DNA of 64,000 nucleotides, taken from contig CAMDOM010000007.1 of NCBI GenBank assembly GCA_945903645.1, positions 17,077 to 81,076 of the forward strand, given 5' to 3'. This DNA is from Chryseobacterium gleum. Its GTDB lineage: Bacteria; Bacteroidota; Bacteroidia; UBA10329. Under the pieces are notes generated by a model. It made no database searches, was not told where the DNA came from, and worked only from the letters and a program-made list of their open reading frames with translations. The first letter of the stretch is position 1; every line of letters begins with the position of its first letter. This document shows positions 34,077 through 43,086 of this stretch, in pieces. Both the position numbers and the translations under genes were made by a program.

Positions 34077-35975
34077 ATGTTTGAATACATTATCAATATA
34101 TTTTCAGATAGGTTCCTTTCTCGATGGGTTGTTCTAGCCATCGATTTGGCAATTGTATGTTTTGCCATACTGGTTGCTGTCATCTTACGGTTCAATTTCG
34201 ACCTGACTGGAGTTTCAATTAATCTTCTGCTTTCTCAGATTGTTTTCACTTTGGTCATTTACCTTGTAGGCTTTATAGCCTTCAAGTCTTACACCGGAAT
34301 AATTCGTCATACTGGAGTTCAGGATGCGTTGCGCATAATCATGGCCTCTTTTTTGGCCTTATTGATTGGATTAACCGTTTCGTTAGTGCTTCTTATCTAC
34401 CCCCTTTCGGGTTTGGTATTTTCCCTTTCAATCTTCGTAATCACCCTGTTCATGGCCTTGGTGTGTATGATAGGATTCCGTTTCACGGTAAAAGCAATTT
34501 TTCAACAAGTATTGCAAGTGCGCAAGCAAGGTCGCATCCGTGTGCTCATCTATGGGGCGGGAACATCTGGCATAATTACGCGAATAACCTTGGGCCAAGA
34601 TTTTGAAAGATTCTATGACATAGTAGGCTATATTGATGATCACCAGCAGAAATGGGGCAAACGAGTGGATGGACTCCCAGTGTTTTCTCCCAATATTTTA
34701 AATGAAGAAAGCATCTCTGAAATGCGCATTCATCAACTTGTAATTGCAATTCAGAAACTGGATGGATTGAAGAAGAAGGAAATAATTGAGCTAGGAATCG
34801 AACTGGGACTGAAAGTAAAAGTAGTTCCAGCAATCAGAAATTGGATTCAAGGAAATTTGACCATCAATCAGATCAAAAAAGTAAAAATTGAGGATTTGCT
34901 TGAACGTGAACCAATCGCATTGGATAGTGTCAATGTTAAGAGCTATGTGCAGGGAAGAGTACTTTTTGTTACCGGGGCAGCTGGTTCCATTGGCAGCGAA
35001 ATAGCGCGTCAGATATTGCACTATCGTCCGAAAAAAGTATTGTTCATTGATCAAGCAGAAAGTCCACTCCATGATTTGGAGGTAAGTGTTAGAGCAAAGA
35101 ACCAGATCTTAGCAGAGAATTCGGAGTTCATAATTGCGGACATCACCAACGAGAGGCGGATGCGATTACTGTTTGATAAATACAAACCCGATACTGTGTT
35201 TCATGCCGCAGCGTATAAACATGTTCCTATGATGGAAGCATATCCTTTTGAAGCAATGCGGGTGAATGTTTGGGGAACAAAAAACATTGCAGACCTTAGT
35301 GTTGAGTTTGGTGTCAGCCGATTCGTTATGGTTTCTACGGATAAGGCGGTTAATCCGACCAATGTAATGGGTGCAAGCAAGCGCATGGCGGAAATTTATA
35401 CGCAAGCACTGAATGCGGGTCAAAATTCCACCCACTTCATAACGACCCGATTCGGCAATGTGCTTGGATCTAATGGTTCAGTAATACCCTTATTTCGAAA
35501 ACAGATTGAGGCAGGTGGACCAATTACCATTACCCATCCTGATATTACTCGTTATTTCATGACCATTCCAGAGGCATGCAACTTGGTGCTAGAAGCAGGA
35601 GCTATGGGACAGGGTGGTGAAATCTTTGTTTTTGACATGGGCGAATCAGTAAAGATAATTGACCTTGCTCACAAAATGATTCGACTTTCAGGACTTCAAC
35701 CAGAAGTGGATATTGAAGTTAAAGTTACAGGCCTGCGTCCTGGAGAAAAACTATATGAGGAACTACTTGCAGATAAGGAGAGCACGAAACCAACGCATCA
35801 CCCTAAAATAATGATTGCAGGAGTCAGGGCGATAGAAAATGAAACCGTGTTTCAAATGATGGAGCATGTGCAAACCGCACTTTTAAATGGGGACGTTGTT
35901 CAAATTGTACAGGTCATGAAAAACTTTGTGCCAGAATTTGTGAGTAACAATTCTGAATTCTCTGTGCTTGATTGA
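34077..35975 (+). CDS. pglF: PglF-like membrane-bound NDP-sugar 4,6-dehydratase
   Basis: A 632-residue nucleotide-sugar dehydratase of the CapD/WbpM/PglF group, which forms UDP-4-keto-6-deoxy-GlcNAc. The N terminus has four hydrophobic segments (about 17-115), so it is anchored in the inner membrane. A CoA-binding-like nucleotide domain follows (GAGTSGIITRI, about 162-172). The catalytic domain has the NAD motif TGAAGSIGSE at 299-308 and the M-x3-K active-site motif at 431-435 (MGASK). That Met where a Tyr stands in classic dehydratases is normal for this group. The blocks HAAAYKHVPMMEA and TRFGNVLGSNGSV agree. The gene starts 74 bp after pglE and ends 12 bp before the convergent wzc. Confidence 0.92.
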   Translation: MFEYIINIFSDRFLSRWVVLAIDLAIVCFAILVAVILRFNFDLTGVSINLLLSQIVFTLVIYLVGFIAFKSYTGIIRHTGVQDALRIIMASFLALLIGLTVSLVLLIYPLSGLVFSLSIFVITLFMALVCMIGFRFTVKAIFQQVLQVRKQGRIRVLIYGAGTSGIITRITLGQDFERFYDIVGYIDDHQQKWGKRVDGLPVFSPNILNEESISEMRIHQLVIAIQKLDGLKKKEIIELGIELGLKVKVVPAIRNWIQGNLTINQIKKVKIEDLLEREPIALDSVNVKSYVQGRVLFVTGAAGSIGSEIARQILHYRPKKVLFIDQAESPLHDLEVSVRAKNQILAENSEFIIADITNERRMRLLFDKYKPDTVFHAAAYKHVPMMEAYPFEAMRVNVWGTKNIADLSVEFGVSRFVMVSTDKAVNPTNVMGASKRMAEIYTQALNAGQNSTHFITTRFGNVLGSNGSVIPLFRKQIEAGGPITITHPDITRYFMTIPEACNLVLEAGAMGQGGEIFVFDMGESVKIIDLAHKMIRLSGLQPEVDIEVKVTGLRPGEKLYEELLADKESTKPTHHPKIMIAGVRAIENETVFQMMEHVQTALLNGDVVQIVQVMKNFVPEFVSNNSEFSVLD

Positions 35976-35987
35976 TAAGAGCGAGAA

Positions 35988-38411
35988 CTAGTTTCTGAAT
36001 AGGGCCTGAATGCGTCTCAGAATACTTTGTGGCCCTTTAGGTTCTGAATAGTAACCATAACCATAGCCGTAACCATAGCCGTAACCATAGCCATAACCGA
36101 ACCTCGATTGTTTCACATCGTTGAATATAATCGATGCGCTTTGAATCTTCTTGCTACGATAAAGGTCGTTCATATATGCAAGGCTGTTGCTACGTGACAT
36201 GTTTTGTCGCACCATGTAAACAGTGGTAGCAGCATACTCCGACAATATTAAACTATCCGTAACCAACGCTATCGGTGGTGTATCCAACACAATATAATCG
36301 TACGATTTCTCCAATTCCTTGATTACTTCGGCCATTTTATTGCTCATCAGTAATTCCGAAGGATTTGGCGGAATTGGTCCACCGACAATAATATCCAATC
36401 CAGGTGTGTCTGAATGAATAATCGCATCATTAAGGGCCGTGTGCCCCGAAAGCACCAGGCTCATACCCACATCATTCGAAATGCCGAAGTATTGAGCCAA
36501 CTTTGGTTTGCGGAGGTCAAGACCAATGATAACTGTGCGCGAACCTCCGATGGCCATGGATGCGGCAAGGTTCACGGAGCAAAATGACTTTCCCTCAGAC
36601 CCAACGGATGATGTGACCTGAATAACTTTAGCGGAAGCTTTTGGACCTAAATTGTCAGCCCGCATTAGGAAGGTTAGATTTGTCCTTACCGAACGGAACG
36701 ATTCGGCAATGGGACTATTAGAGTTGTTGGCTACAACTACAATATTCTGCTCAGGATTGTGGGGGATGATACCTAAAAGTGGTATGGGCGTAGCTGCTAT
36801 CAAATCTTTCTTATCACGAATCTTGTCATTGAAAGCAATGAGATATCCGATATAAACCATAGGGATTCCCAGACCTGCTAATAAACCAAGAAGGTAGATT
36901 AGACTTTTCTTTGGTGCAACTGGTTCATCAGAACTACGTGCTGCATCTAGAACCACGTTATTTGATACTGTCGAAGCCAGCAAAATAGAATTCTCCGACT
37001 TCTTTTCTAGCAGTAAGAGGTATAAGCTTTCCTTTATGGAATATTTTCTTTGTAGAGCAAGAAGTTCATATTCGGCCTTGGGGAGGTCCTTCACTTTACC
37101 TTCCACCTTACCAAGCTGCTTGTTTACTTCAGTTCGTGATGCTTGAAGGCCATTCTTGATGCTTGAAATATTCTCAAGCAACGCTTTCTTAGTATCATTA
37201 ATCTTGCCATCAATTATCGAGACCATTGGGTTATCAGCCTTGGTAACTTTGAGAAGGCTTTCCTTCTCTGAGCTCAATTCGCTTAGCCTTACAATAAGTC
37301 GACTAAGCAAGGGGTCATCAATCCCAAGACTAGAAGGCGAAGCATTGTTCAAGTCTTTACCACTCTTTACATATCCTTCCAGATAATTTATAAAACTTAG
37401 CTTCACGTCAAGTTCAGACACGGTCTTGTCTAGGCCACCCACTTGACTGAGGAAGAAGTTGGCTTCAGCGCCAATATCTGTAATGCCATTGTCTGTTTTA
37501 AAAGACTGAATGTTACCTTCAATCTCGGATAATTCAGCTGTAATTACCTGTAGTTGGGCATCAATAAATTTTAAGGAGTTAGATGCAAGCTGGTTTTTCT
37601 TTTCGATGCTTGCTCTAACATAAACATCTAAAAGCGCATTCAATACATCAACGCCTTTCTGAGGCACTTTCTCTTGCAGTTTAAGCTCAAGTATCGATGC
37701 CTTTGCTCGAGCCACATCCACTTTTAGTAACGTTTTATAGTGGCTAATAAGTTTCTCATCACTTCTATAGGAAAGATTAAAAGTACGAGTTACAGCATCT
37801 GGACCAAGTACATAATCATCGAATCGACCATTTTTTGTAATCCTAAAATGTCCCCAATCAGTTACCAAATCCTCGCCAAAAGAGAGCTTTTTCTCTACTG
37901 TAGACAGAGATCCTAAGCTGGACGAAAATGCTGTTATGCTAATGGTAAAACCTGACCCATCGGTGACAGAAACAATGGCATTGAAACTCTCTGGGGCCAC
38001 TTCAGAAGGTATATATTCTAGCAATATTGGGGTATTGCCATATAATTCTCGGGTTTTCCAACCTAGTACTGCTTGATATGAGGTATTGATGTTAAGCGAA
38101 CGAATGGTCTTTGTGATTAGACTACGAGATTGAATAATGGCAATTTCATTTTCAATATTCCTGCTTTTTCCACCACCAACACCTACCTCTTCAAGTATAG
38201 ATTTTGATATATCGCTCGTTTCATCATCTACAAGAACCGTGGCACGCATTTCATAGACCGGTTCGGTGTACCAGTTATAAGCATAGGCCACGGCAAGCGA
38301 AACCGATATAAAAAAGACAAAAAGATACCATTTGTCCAATGCCAACCGCAGCAGCTTCCCAAAGTCTATCTCTTCGCCTTTACCGCGATCAAATTCTGTA
38401 AAATCAGTCAT
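35988..38411 (-). CDS. wzc: Wzc-type polysaccharide co-polymerase and tyrosine autokinase
   Basis: Sets chain length and gates export of the polysaccharide, with an autophosphorylating BY-kinase in the cytoplasm. The 807 residues show a Wzz-type domain between two membrane helices (about 30-52 and 505-527), a long periplasmic coiled coil (about 260-470), and the C-terminal kinase. Kinase motifs are Walker A GSEGKS (604-609, Lys608), Walker A' IIGLDLRKPKLA and Walker B YIVLDTPP. The tyrosine cluster is unusual: eight consecutive Gly-Tyr pairs plus one more Tyr near the end (DNA 36048-36098), presumably the phosphorylation tail. It stands 9 bp after wza and converges on pglF, within the same locus. 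Homologues of Wzb phosphatase are not seen here. Confidence 0.92.
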   Translation of the reverse strand: MTDFTEFDRGKGEEIDFGKLLRLALDKWYLFVFFISVSLAVAYAYNWYTEPVYEMRATVLVDDETSDISKSILEEVGVGGGKSRNIENEIAIIQSRSLITKTIRSLNINTSYQAVLGWKTRELYGNTPILLEYIPSEVAPESFNAIVSVTDGSGFTISITAFSSSLGSLSTVEKKLSFGEDLVTDWGHFRITKNGRFDDYVLGPDAVTRTFNLSYRSDEKLISHYKTLLKVDVARAKASILELKLQEKVPQKGVDVLNALLDVYVRASIEKKNQLASNSLKFIDAQLQVITAELSEIEGNIQSFKTDNGITDIGAEANFFLSQVGGLDKTVSELDVKLSFINYLEGYVKSGKDLNNASPSSLGIDDPLLSRLIVRLSELSSEKESLLKVTKADNPMVSIIDGKINDTKKALLENISSIKNGLQASRTEVNKQLGKVEGKVKDLPKAEYELLALQRKYSIKESLYLLLLEKKSENSILLASTVSNNVVLDAARSSDEPVAPKKSLIYLLGLLAGLGIPMVYIGYLIAFNDKIRDKKDLIAATPIPLLGIIPHNPEQNIVVVANNSNSPIAESFRSVRTNLTFLMRADNLGPKASAKVIQVTSSVGSEGKSFCSVNLAASMAIGGSRTVIIGLDLRKPKLAQYFGISNDVGMSLVLSGHTALNDAIIHSDTPGLDIIVGGPIPPNPSELLMSNKMAEVIKELEKSYDYIVLDTPPIALVTDSLILSEYAATTVYMVRQNMSRSNSLAYMNDLYRSKKIQSASIIFNDVKQSRFGYGYGYGYGYGYGYGYYSEPKGPQSILRRIQALFRN
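36048..36098 (-). repeat. Gly-Tyr codon repeat in the wzc tail
   Basis: Eight tandem Gly-Tyr pairs followed by a further Tyr, encoded by alternating GGT/GGC and TAT/TAC codons, so the DNA is a degenerate six-base repeat. It lies just before SEPKGPQSILRR at the C terminus of Wzc. The synonymous variation shows selection on the peptide rather than simple slippage alone. Confidence 0.9.
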
Positions 38412-38420
38412 TGCAATAGT

Positions 38421-39185
38421 TTAATAGGGTATAATCCGTTGCATAAATAGTCCGACTGCCGTAAGTCCACTGAAAACGATAGGTAAAATCCTGTACCACG
38501 AATCTGCAGAGGCAATTTTGCCTTTTCCAGGTTCCACATAAATTATATCGTTACTATGTAGGTAATAATATTCAGACTCGAAAAATTCTTTGGAACGGAT
38601 ATCTACTTTAAAAAAATGCCGTTGGCCGTCCTTCTCACGAATCAAAAGGATGTCATTCCGCTTGGCAAAAATGGTCAGATCACCTGCTAAACCTAAAGCT
38701 TCCAATAGCGTGATTTTCTCGTCAGGGATGTTGTAAACTCCTGGCTTTTGCACTTCGCCAAGTACTGTGACCTTAAAGTTCTGAATACGCACGCGGACAG
38801 TGGGGTCTACAAGAAACTTATCTAACTTGTTGCGAATCAGAAACTTTGCAACCTGCGTGGTGCTTTCAGAGATTTTGACACTTCCAATCAAAGGCATCTC
38901 AATTACACCGCTGGCATCAACCAAATATGTATTGGGAACGATTTTACCTGTTTGTTCTTCGATTGAATTAAAGAAACTGCTGGCCTCTTGACTCAAGCTG
39001 GTCACATGAACACTCACCATGTCTCCAGGCTGTATGACCGCCTCGTAGCCATTTGTGATAGGCTGCACGGACAACGTATCTGAAATATCCTGAAAGTAAG
39101 AAATGTCCTTCCGCGTCATACACGATTCTGACATAATAAGGACTGAAAATAGCAGCAGAATAAAGGCTGCAGGACGTAATCTCAT
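38421..39185 (-). CDS. wza: Wza-type outer-membrane polysaccharide export lipoprotein
   Basis: Forms the outer-membrane exit channel for polysaccharide. The 254-residue protein has a lipoprotein-like signal ending at Cys22 (a relaxed Bacteroidota lipobox, SES then C). It then has the Poly_export domain (GDMVSVHVTSLSQEAS, about 53-68, through IGSVKISESTTQVAKFLIRNKL and VDPTVRVRIQNFKVTVLGEVQKPGVY), an SLBB domain (about 139-190) and a C-terminal hydrophobic stretch (about 232-250) in place of the long Wza helix. The shorter length than E. coli Wza (379) is normal in Bacteroidota. It precedes wzc by 9 bp, and aspS lies 34 bp upstream in the same direction. Confidence 0.88.
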   Translation of the reverse strand: MRLRPAAFILLLFSVLIMSESCMTRKDISYFQDISDTLSVQPITNGYEAVIQPGDMVSVHVTSLSQEASSFFNSIEEQTGKIVPNTYLVDASGVIEMPLIGSVKISESTTQVAKFLIRNKLDKFLVDPTVRVRIQNFKVTVLGEVQKPGVYNIPDEKITLLEALGLAGDLTIFAKRNDILLIREKDGQRHFFKVDIRSKEFFESEYYYLHSNDIIYVEPGKGKIASADSWYRILPIVFSGLTAVGLFMQRIIPY

Positions 39186-39219
39186 TGGGCAAATATAGAG
39201 TTAATCAAATGCGTAGATA

Positions 39220-40977
39220 TTATTTGCGTTCGGCTACGGCAACACGAATACTCAGTTCCTTCAACTGTTCATCTGCAATTACGGATGGCGAATCAATCAT
39301 GATATCTCTACCAGAATTGTTTTTTGGGAACGCAATGTAATCGCGAATGTCGTTTTGACCACCAAAAAGTGCTGTAAAGCGATCAAACCCAAAGGCAATG
39401 CCTCCATGTGGAGGTGCCCCAAATTCGAAAGCATTCATCAAAAATCCAAACTGATTGCGTGCTTCCTCCTCTGCAAAACCAAGCAATTCAAACATACGTG
39501 CTTGTTGTGTTTTGTTGTGAATTCGAATGGATCCACCTCCAATTTCTACCCCATTGATAACCAAGTCGTAGGCGTTTGCACGAACTTTTCCTGGGTCAGT
39601 GTTTAATAATGCCAAATCTTCTGGTTTTGAAGATGTGAACGGATGATGCATCGCATGAAAGCGATTGGAATCTTCGTCCCATTCCAACAACGGAAAATCT
39701 ACCACCCAAAGTGGGGCGTAGGTATTTGGGTCTGTCAATCCTTCCAAATTCGCAATGTGCAATCGCAGTGCGCTCAACTGTTTTCGCACCTTATCTGCAC
39801 TGCCAGCCATCACAAAAATGATGTCGTTTGCAGCGGCTTCAACTTCTTTGGCCCAATGAGCCAATTCGGTGTCGTTAAAAAACTTGTCCACCGAACTTTT
39901 GAATGTTCCGTCTTCGTTAACTCGGCAATACACCAAACCAGAAGCTCCAATTTGGGGACGTTTCACGAAATCGGTGAATTCATCTAGCTGCTTTCTTGTG
40001 TAAGATGCTCCGCCTTTCACGCAGATTGCTACGACAAGTTCGGCCTCGTCAAATACCTTGAAACCTTTGTTTTTTACAATATCATTCAATTCCACAAACT
40101 GCATTCCGAATCGAATGTCTGGCTTATCCGAACCATATAAACGCATGGCTTCGGAATAGGCCATTCGAGGAAAATCATGGAGCGAAATCCCTTTTATGTT
40201 CTGAAATAGATGCTTGGTTAAACCCTCGAACGTGTTCAGAATGTCTTCCTGTTCTACAAAACTCATTTCGCAGTCGAGCTGGGTAAACTCCGGCTGACGG
40301 TCGGCTCTCAAATCCTCATCGCGGAAGCAGCGCACTATCTGATAATACTTGTCAAATCCAGCAACCATAAGCAATTGCTTAAATGTTTGTGGGCTTTGAG
40401 GAAGTGCGTAAAATTCGCCTGCATTCATGCGTGATGGCACAACGAAATCGCGCGCTCCTTCAGGTGTACTTTTAATGAGATAAGGCGTTTCTACCTCTAA
40501 AAAACTCAATTTGTCCAAGTAATTTCTGGTTTCAATGGCAATGCGGTGACGCAATTCCATATGTTTCCGCATCACATTCCTGCGCAAATCCAGATAGCGG
40601 TATTTCATCCGAATCTCCTCGCCACCATCAGTTTCATCCTCAATTGTAAAAGGAGGAAGCTTGGCGGGATTCAGAATTTCTAGGGTAGTAACAATAATTT
40701 CAATCGAACCAGTAGCTATGTTCTTGTTTTTGCTCTCCCGTTCTGTTACAATACCTACAATTTTCAGAACAAATTCGCGCCCTATTTTTCGCGCCTGACT
40801 GCACAGGTTAGCGTCAGTATCCATGTTGAACGCCAACTGTGTGATGCCGTACCGGTCGCGCAAATCAATAAAGGTCATTCCGCCAAGGTCGCGGCTGCGA
40901 GACATCCATCCCGATAGCGTAACCTGTTGCCCAATATGCGTTTCCCGTAATTCACCGCAGGTGTGCGTTCTATGCAT
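39220..40977 (-). CDS. aspS: Aspartate-tRNA ligase
   Basis: Charges tRNA-Asp. The 585 residues start with an OB-fold anticodon-binding domain ([44 protein letters not shown]). The class II core follows, with motif 2 in [24 protein letters not shown] (the insertion-carrying bacterial type) and motif 3 in [16 protein letters not shown]. The bacterial GAD domain lies between about residues 290 and 415. It is the first gene of a minus-strand run leading to wza and wzc, so it may supply a promoter for the glycan export genes. All motifs are intact and the length is standard. Confidence 0.97.
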   Translation of the reverse strand: MHRTHTCGELRETHIGQQVTLSGWMSRSRDLGGMTFIDLRDRYGITQLAFNMDTDANLCSQARKIGREFVLKIVGIVTERESKNKNIATGSIEIIVTTLEILNPAKLPPFTIEDETDGGEEIRMKYRYLDLRRNVMRKHMELRHRIAIETRNYLDKLSFLEVETPYLIKSTPEGARDFVVPSRMNAGEFYALPQSPQTFKQLLMVAGFDKYYQIVRCFRDEDLRADRQPEFTQLDCEMSFVEQEDILNTFEGLTKHLFQNIKGISLHDFPRMAYSEAMRLYGSDKPDIRFGMQFVELNDIVKNKGFKVFDEAELVVAICVKGGASYTRKQLDEFTDFVKRPQIGASGLVYCRVNEDGTFKSSVDKFFNDTELAHWAKEVEAAANDIIFVMAGSADKVRKQLSALRLHIANLEGLTDPNTYAPLWVVDFPLLEWDEDSNRFHAMHHPFTSSKPEDLALLNTDPGKVRANAYDLVINGVEIGGGSIRIHNKTQQARMFELLGFAEEEARNQFGFLMNAFEFGAPPHGGIAFGFDRFTALFGGQNDIRDYIAFPKNNSGRDIMIDSPSVIADEQLKELSIRVAVAERK

Positions 40978-41220
40978 GTCAGATGATATTGTTTTTTGAG
41001 GGGCGCGAATATAGGCAAATCTTGAATGCGGTGATTCCTAGCATTTTGCCCTACGAATACTTCCGCAAAGTGTGTTCAAATCAATGTTGAAAACGGCAAA
41101 CTGTTTTTTCCATTTTACCTTGCTGGCTAACTACTTTAGAGGTTTGGGAAAGAGTGACTATCCCCCAATCTTTCTGCAAATTTTAGGGAAGGTTTTCAGT
41201 CAAGTCAATAGCAGTTTTTA

Positions 41221-43083
41221 ATGGCAGAAGAATCGGTTTACGGAGAAGACCAGATAAAATCGCTCGATTGGAATGAGCACATTCGGCTGCGACCTGGCAT
41301 GTATATTGGCAAGTTGGGCGATGGCTCTCAAGCAGATGACGGCATCTATATTTTGCTGAAAGAGGTTATCGACAATAGCATCGATGAATTTGTAATGGGC
41401 CATGGCAAAACGGTAGAAGTGACCGTGAAAGACCGTAGTGTTCGCGTTCGTGATTATGGTCGTGGTATTCCGTTGGGCAAAGTGGTGGATTGTGTGAGCA
41501 AGATTAACACTGGTGCCAAATACGACTCGGTGGCGTTTAAGAAATCGGTCGGGTTGAACGGTGTGGGAACTAAGGCGGTCAACGCATTGTCGAGCACTTT
41601 TTCAGTTCAGGCTTTTCGCGATGACAAAACCAAATTGGCGGAATTTGAACAAGGAAGAATAACTGTTGATGCCCCGATTGAGGAAAGCAGTCAGCGTAAA
41701 GGCACTATGATTCGTTTTGAGCCCGATGAAATTCTCTTCAAAGGGTACAAATTCCGTGATGAACATGTGCGCAGGCTACTTTGGAACTACTGTTACCTTA
41801 ACCCTGGACTCACAATTCTTTACAACGGAGAAAAACTCATTTCCGAAAATGGGCTGAAAGATTTGCTGGAAGCCAAGATTGATGATGAGATTCGATATCC
41901 CATTATTCACCTCAGCGGCTATGATATTGAGGTGGCCATCACGCATGGACATTCATCGCGTGAGGAATACTACTCGTTTGTCAACGGGCAGCACACCACA
42001 ATGGGAGGCACGCATCAAGGAGCTTTTCGTGAGGCATATGTGAATGTGGTACGCAATTTCTACAAGAAGGAGTTTGACGGTGGCGATGTGCGCAGTGGCA
42101 TTATTGCAGCCATTGCTGTGAAAGTGATGGAGCCGGTGTTTGAAAGCCAGACAAAAACTAAACTCGGTTCTCAAAATGTGGCTCCCGATGGGGTGAGTAT
42201 GAAAGCTTTTGTAGGTGATTTTCTGAAAACAGCACTCGACAATTATCTGCACAAAAATCCACAGGTGGCTGATGCGCTTTTAAAACGTATCCAACAGGCC
42301 GAGCGTGAGCGAAAGGAGCTTTCGGGCATTAAGAATTTGGCTCGAGAACGTGCGAAGAAATCGAGTTTACACAATAAAAAACTACGTGATTGTAGGCTGC
42401 ATTTTGGCGTAGATAAAGATGTGCGCGCAGCTGATACAACGCTATTTATTACGGAAGGAGATTCGGCTAGCGGAAGTATCACCAAAAGCCGTGACCCCAA
42501 CACACAGGCGGTGTTTAGCCTTCGTGGAAAGCCGCTGAATGCCTACGGGCTTACCCGCAAGGTAGTTTATGAAAACGAGGAGTTCAATCTTCTTCAGGCC
42601 GCGCTCAATATTGAAGATGGACTTGACGGCCTGCGCTACAATCGCATTGTTGTAGCCACCGATGCTGACGTGGACGGTATGCACATCCGCCTGCTTTTGC
42701 TCACCTTCTTGCTGCAGTTCTTTCCGGATTTGGTTAAAAATGGCCATGTCTATATTCTCCAAACGCCACTTTTCCGCGTCAGGAACAAGAAAGAGACCAT
42801 CTATTGCTACAGCGAAGACGAGCGTAGGGAAGCAATTTCCAAACTCGGCAAGAATCCTGAGATTACGCGATTCAAGGGCTTGGGAGAAATCTCTCCTGAT
42901 GAGTTTAAGAACTTTATAGGCCCCGACATGCGCCTCGATCCTGTGACCATCAAGAAGGACGACCACCTCGCGCAGATGCTTGAATTTTACATGGGCAAAA
43001 ACACGCCCGATAGGCAAGATTTTATTATTGAAAGATTGAGGGTGGAGAAGGATGTGGTGGAGGAAGAATTGGTTGTAGAATAA
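41221..43083 (+). CDS. parE: DNA topoisomerase IV subunit B (type IIA)
   Basis: The ATPase subunit of a type IIA topoisomerase, which unlinks replicated chromosomes. The 620 residues hold the GHKL ATPase (DNSIDEF and [10 protein letters not shown] near the N terminus, [10 protein letters not shown]), a transducer domain, and the TOPRIM domain with [11 protein letters not shown] and [16 protein letters not shown]. The length (shorter than GyrB, lacking the 160-residue insert) and the [13 protein letters not shown] start favour topoisomerase IV over gyrase. The next gene is its partner, 3 bp downstream, in one operon. The start ATG at 41221 follows a 243-bp spacer after the divergent aspS. Confidence 0.93.
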   Translation: MAEESVYGEDQIKSLDWNEHIRLRPGMYIGKLGDGSQADDGIYILLKEVIDNSIDEFVMGHGKTVEVTVKDRSVRVRDYGRGIPLGKVVDCVSKINTGAKYDSVAFKKSVGLNGVGTKAVNALSSTFSVQAFRDDKTKLAEFEQGRITVDAPIEESSQRKGTMIRFEPDEILFKGYKFRDEHVRRLLWNYCYLNPGLTILYNGEKLISENGLKDLLEAKIDDEIRYPIIHLSGYDIEVAITHGHSSREEYYSFVNGQHTTMGGTHQGAFREAYVNVVRNFYKKEFDGGDVRSGIIAAIAVKVMEPVFESQTKTKLGSQNVAPDGVSMKAFVGDFLKTALDNYLHKNPQVADALLKRIQQAERERKELSGIKNLARERAKKSSLHNKKLRDCRLHFGVDKDVRAADTTLFITEGDSASGSITKSRDPNTQAVFSLRGKPLNAYGLTRKVVYENEEFNLLQAALNIEDGLDGLRYNRIVVATDADVDGMHIRLLLLTFLLQFFPDLVKNGHVYILQTPLFRVRNKKETIYCYSEDERREAISKLGKNPEITRFKGLGEISPDEFKNFIGPDMRLDPVTIKKDDHLAQMLEFYMGKNTPDRQDFIIERLRVEKDVVEEELVVE

Positions 43084-43086
43084 GCG

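Noticed and set aside
36048..36098. CRISPR-like short repeat
   Set aside because: It is a coding Gly-Tyr array without spacers, so not CRISPR. No repeat-spacer array was noticed elsewhere in the window.
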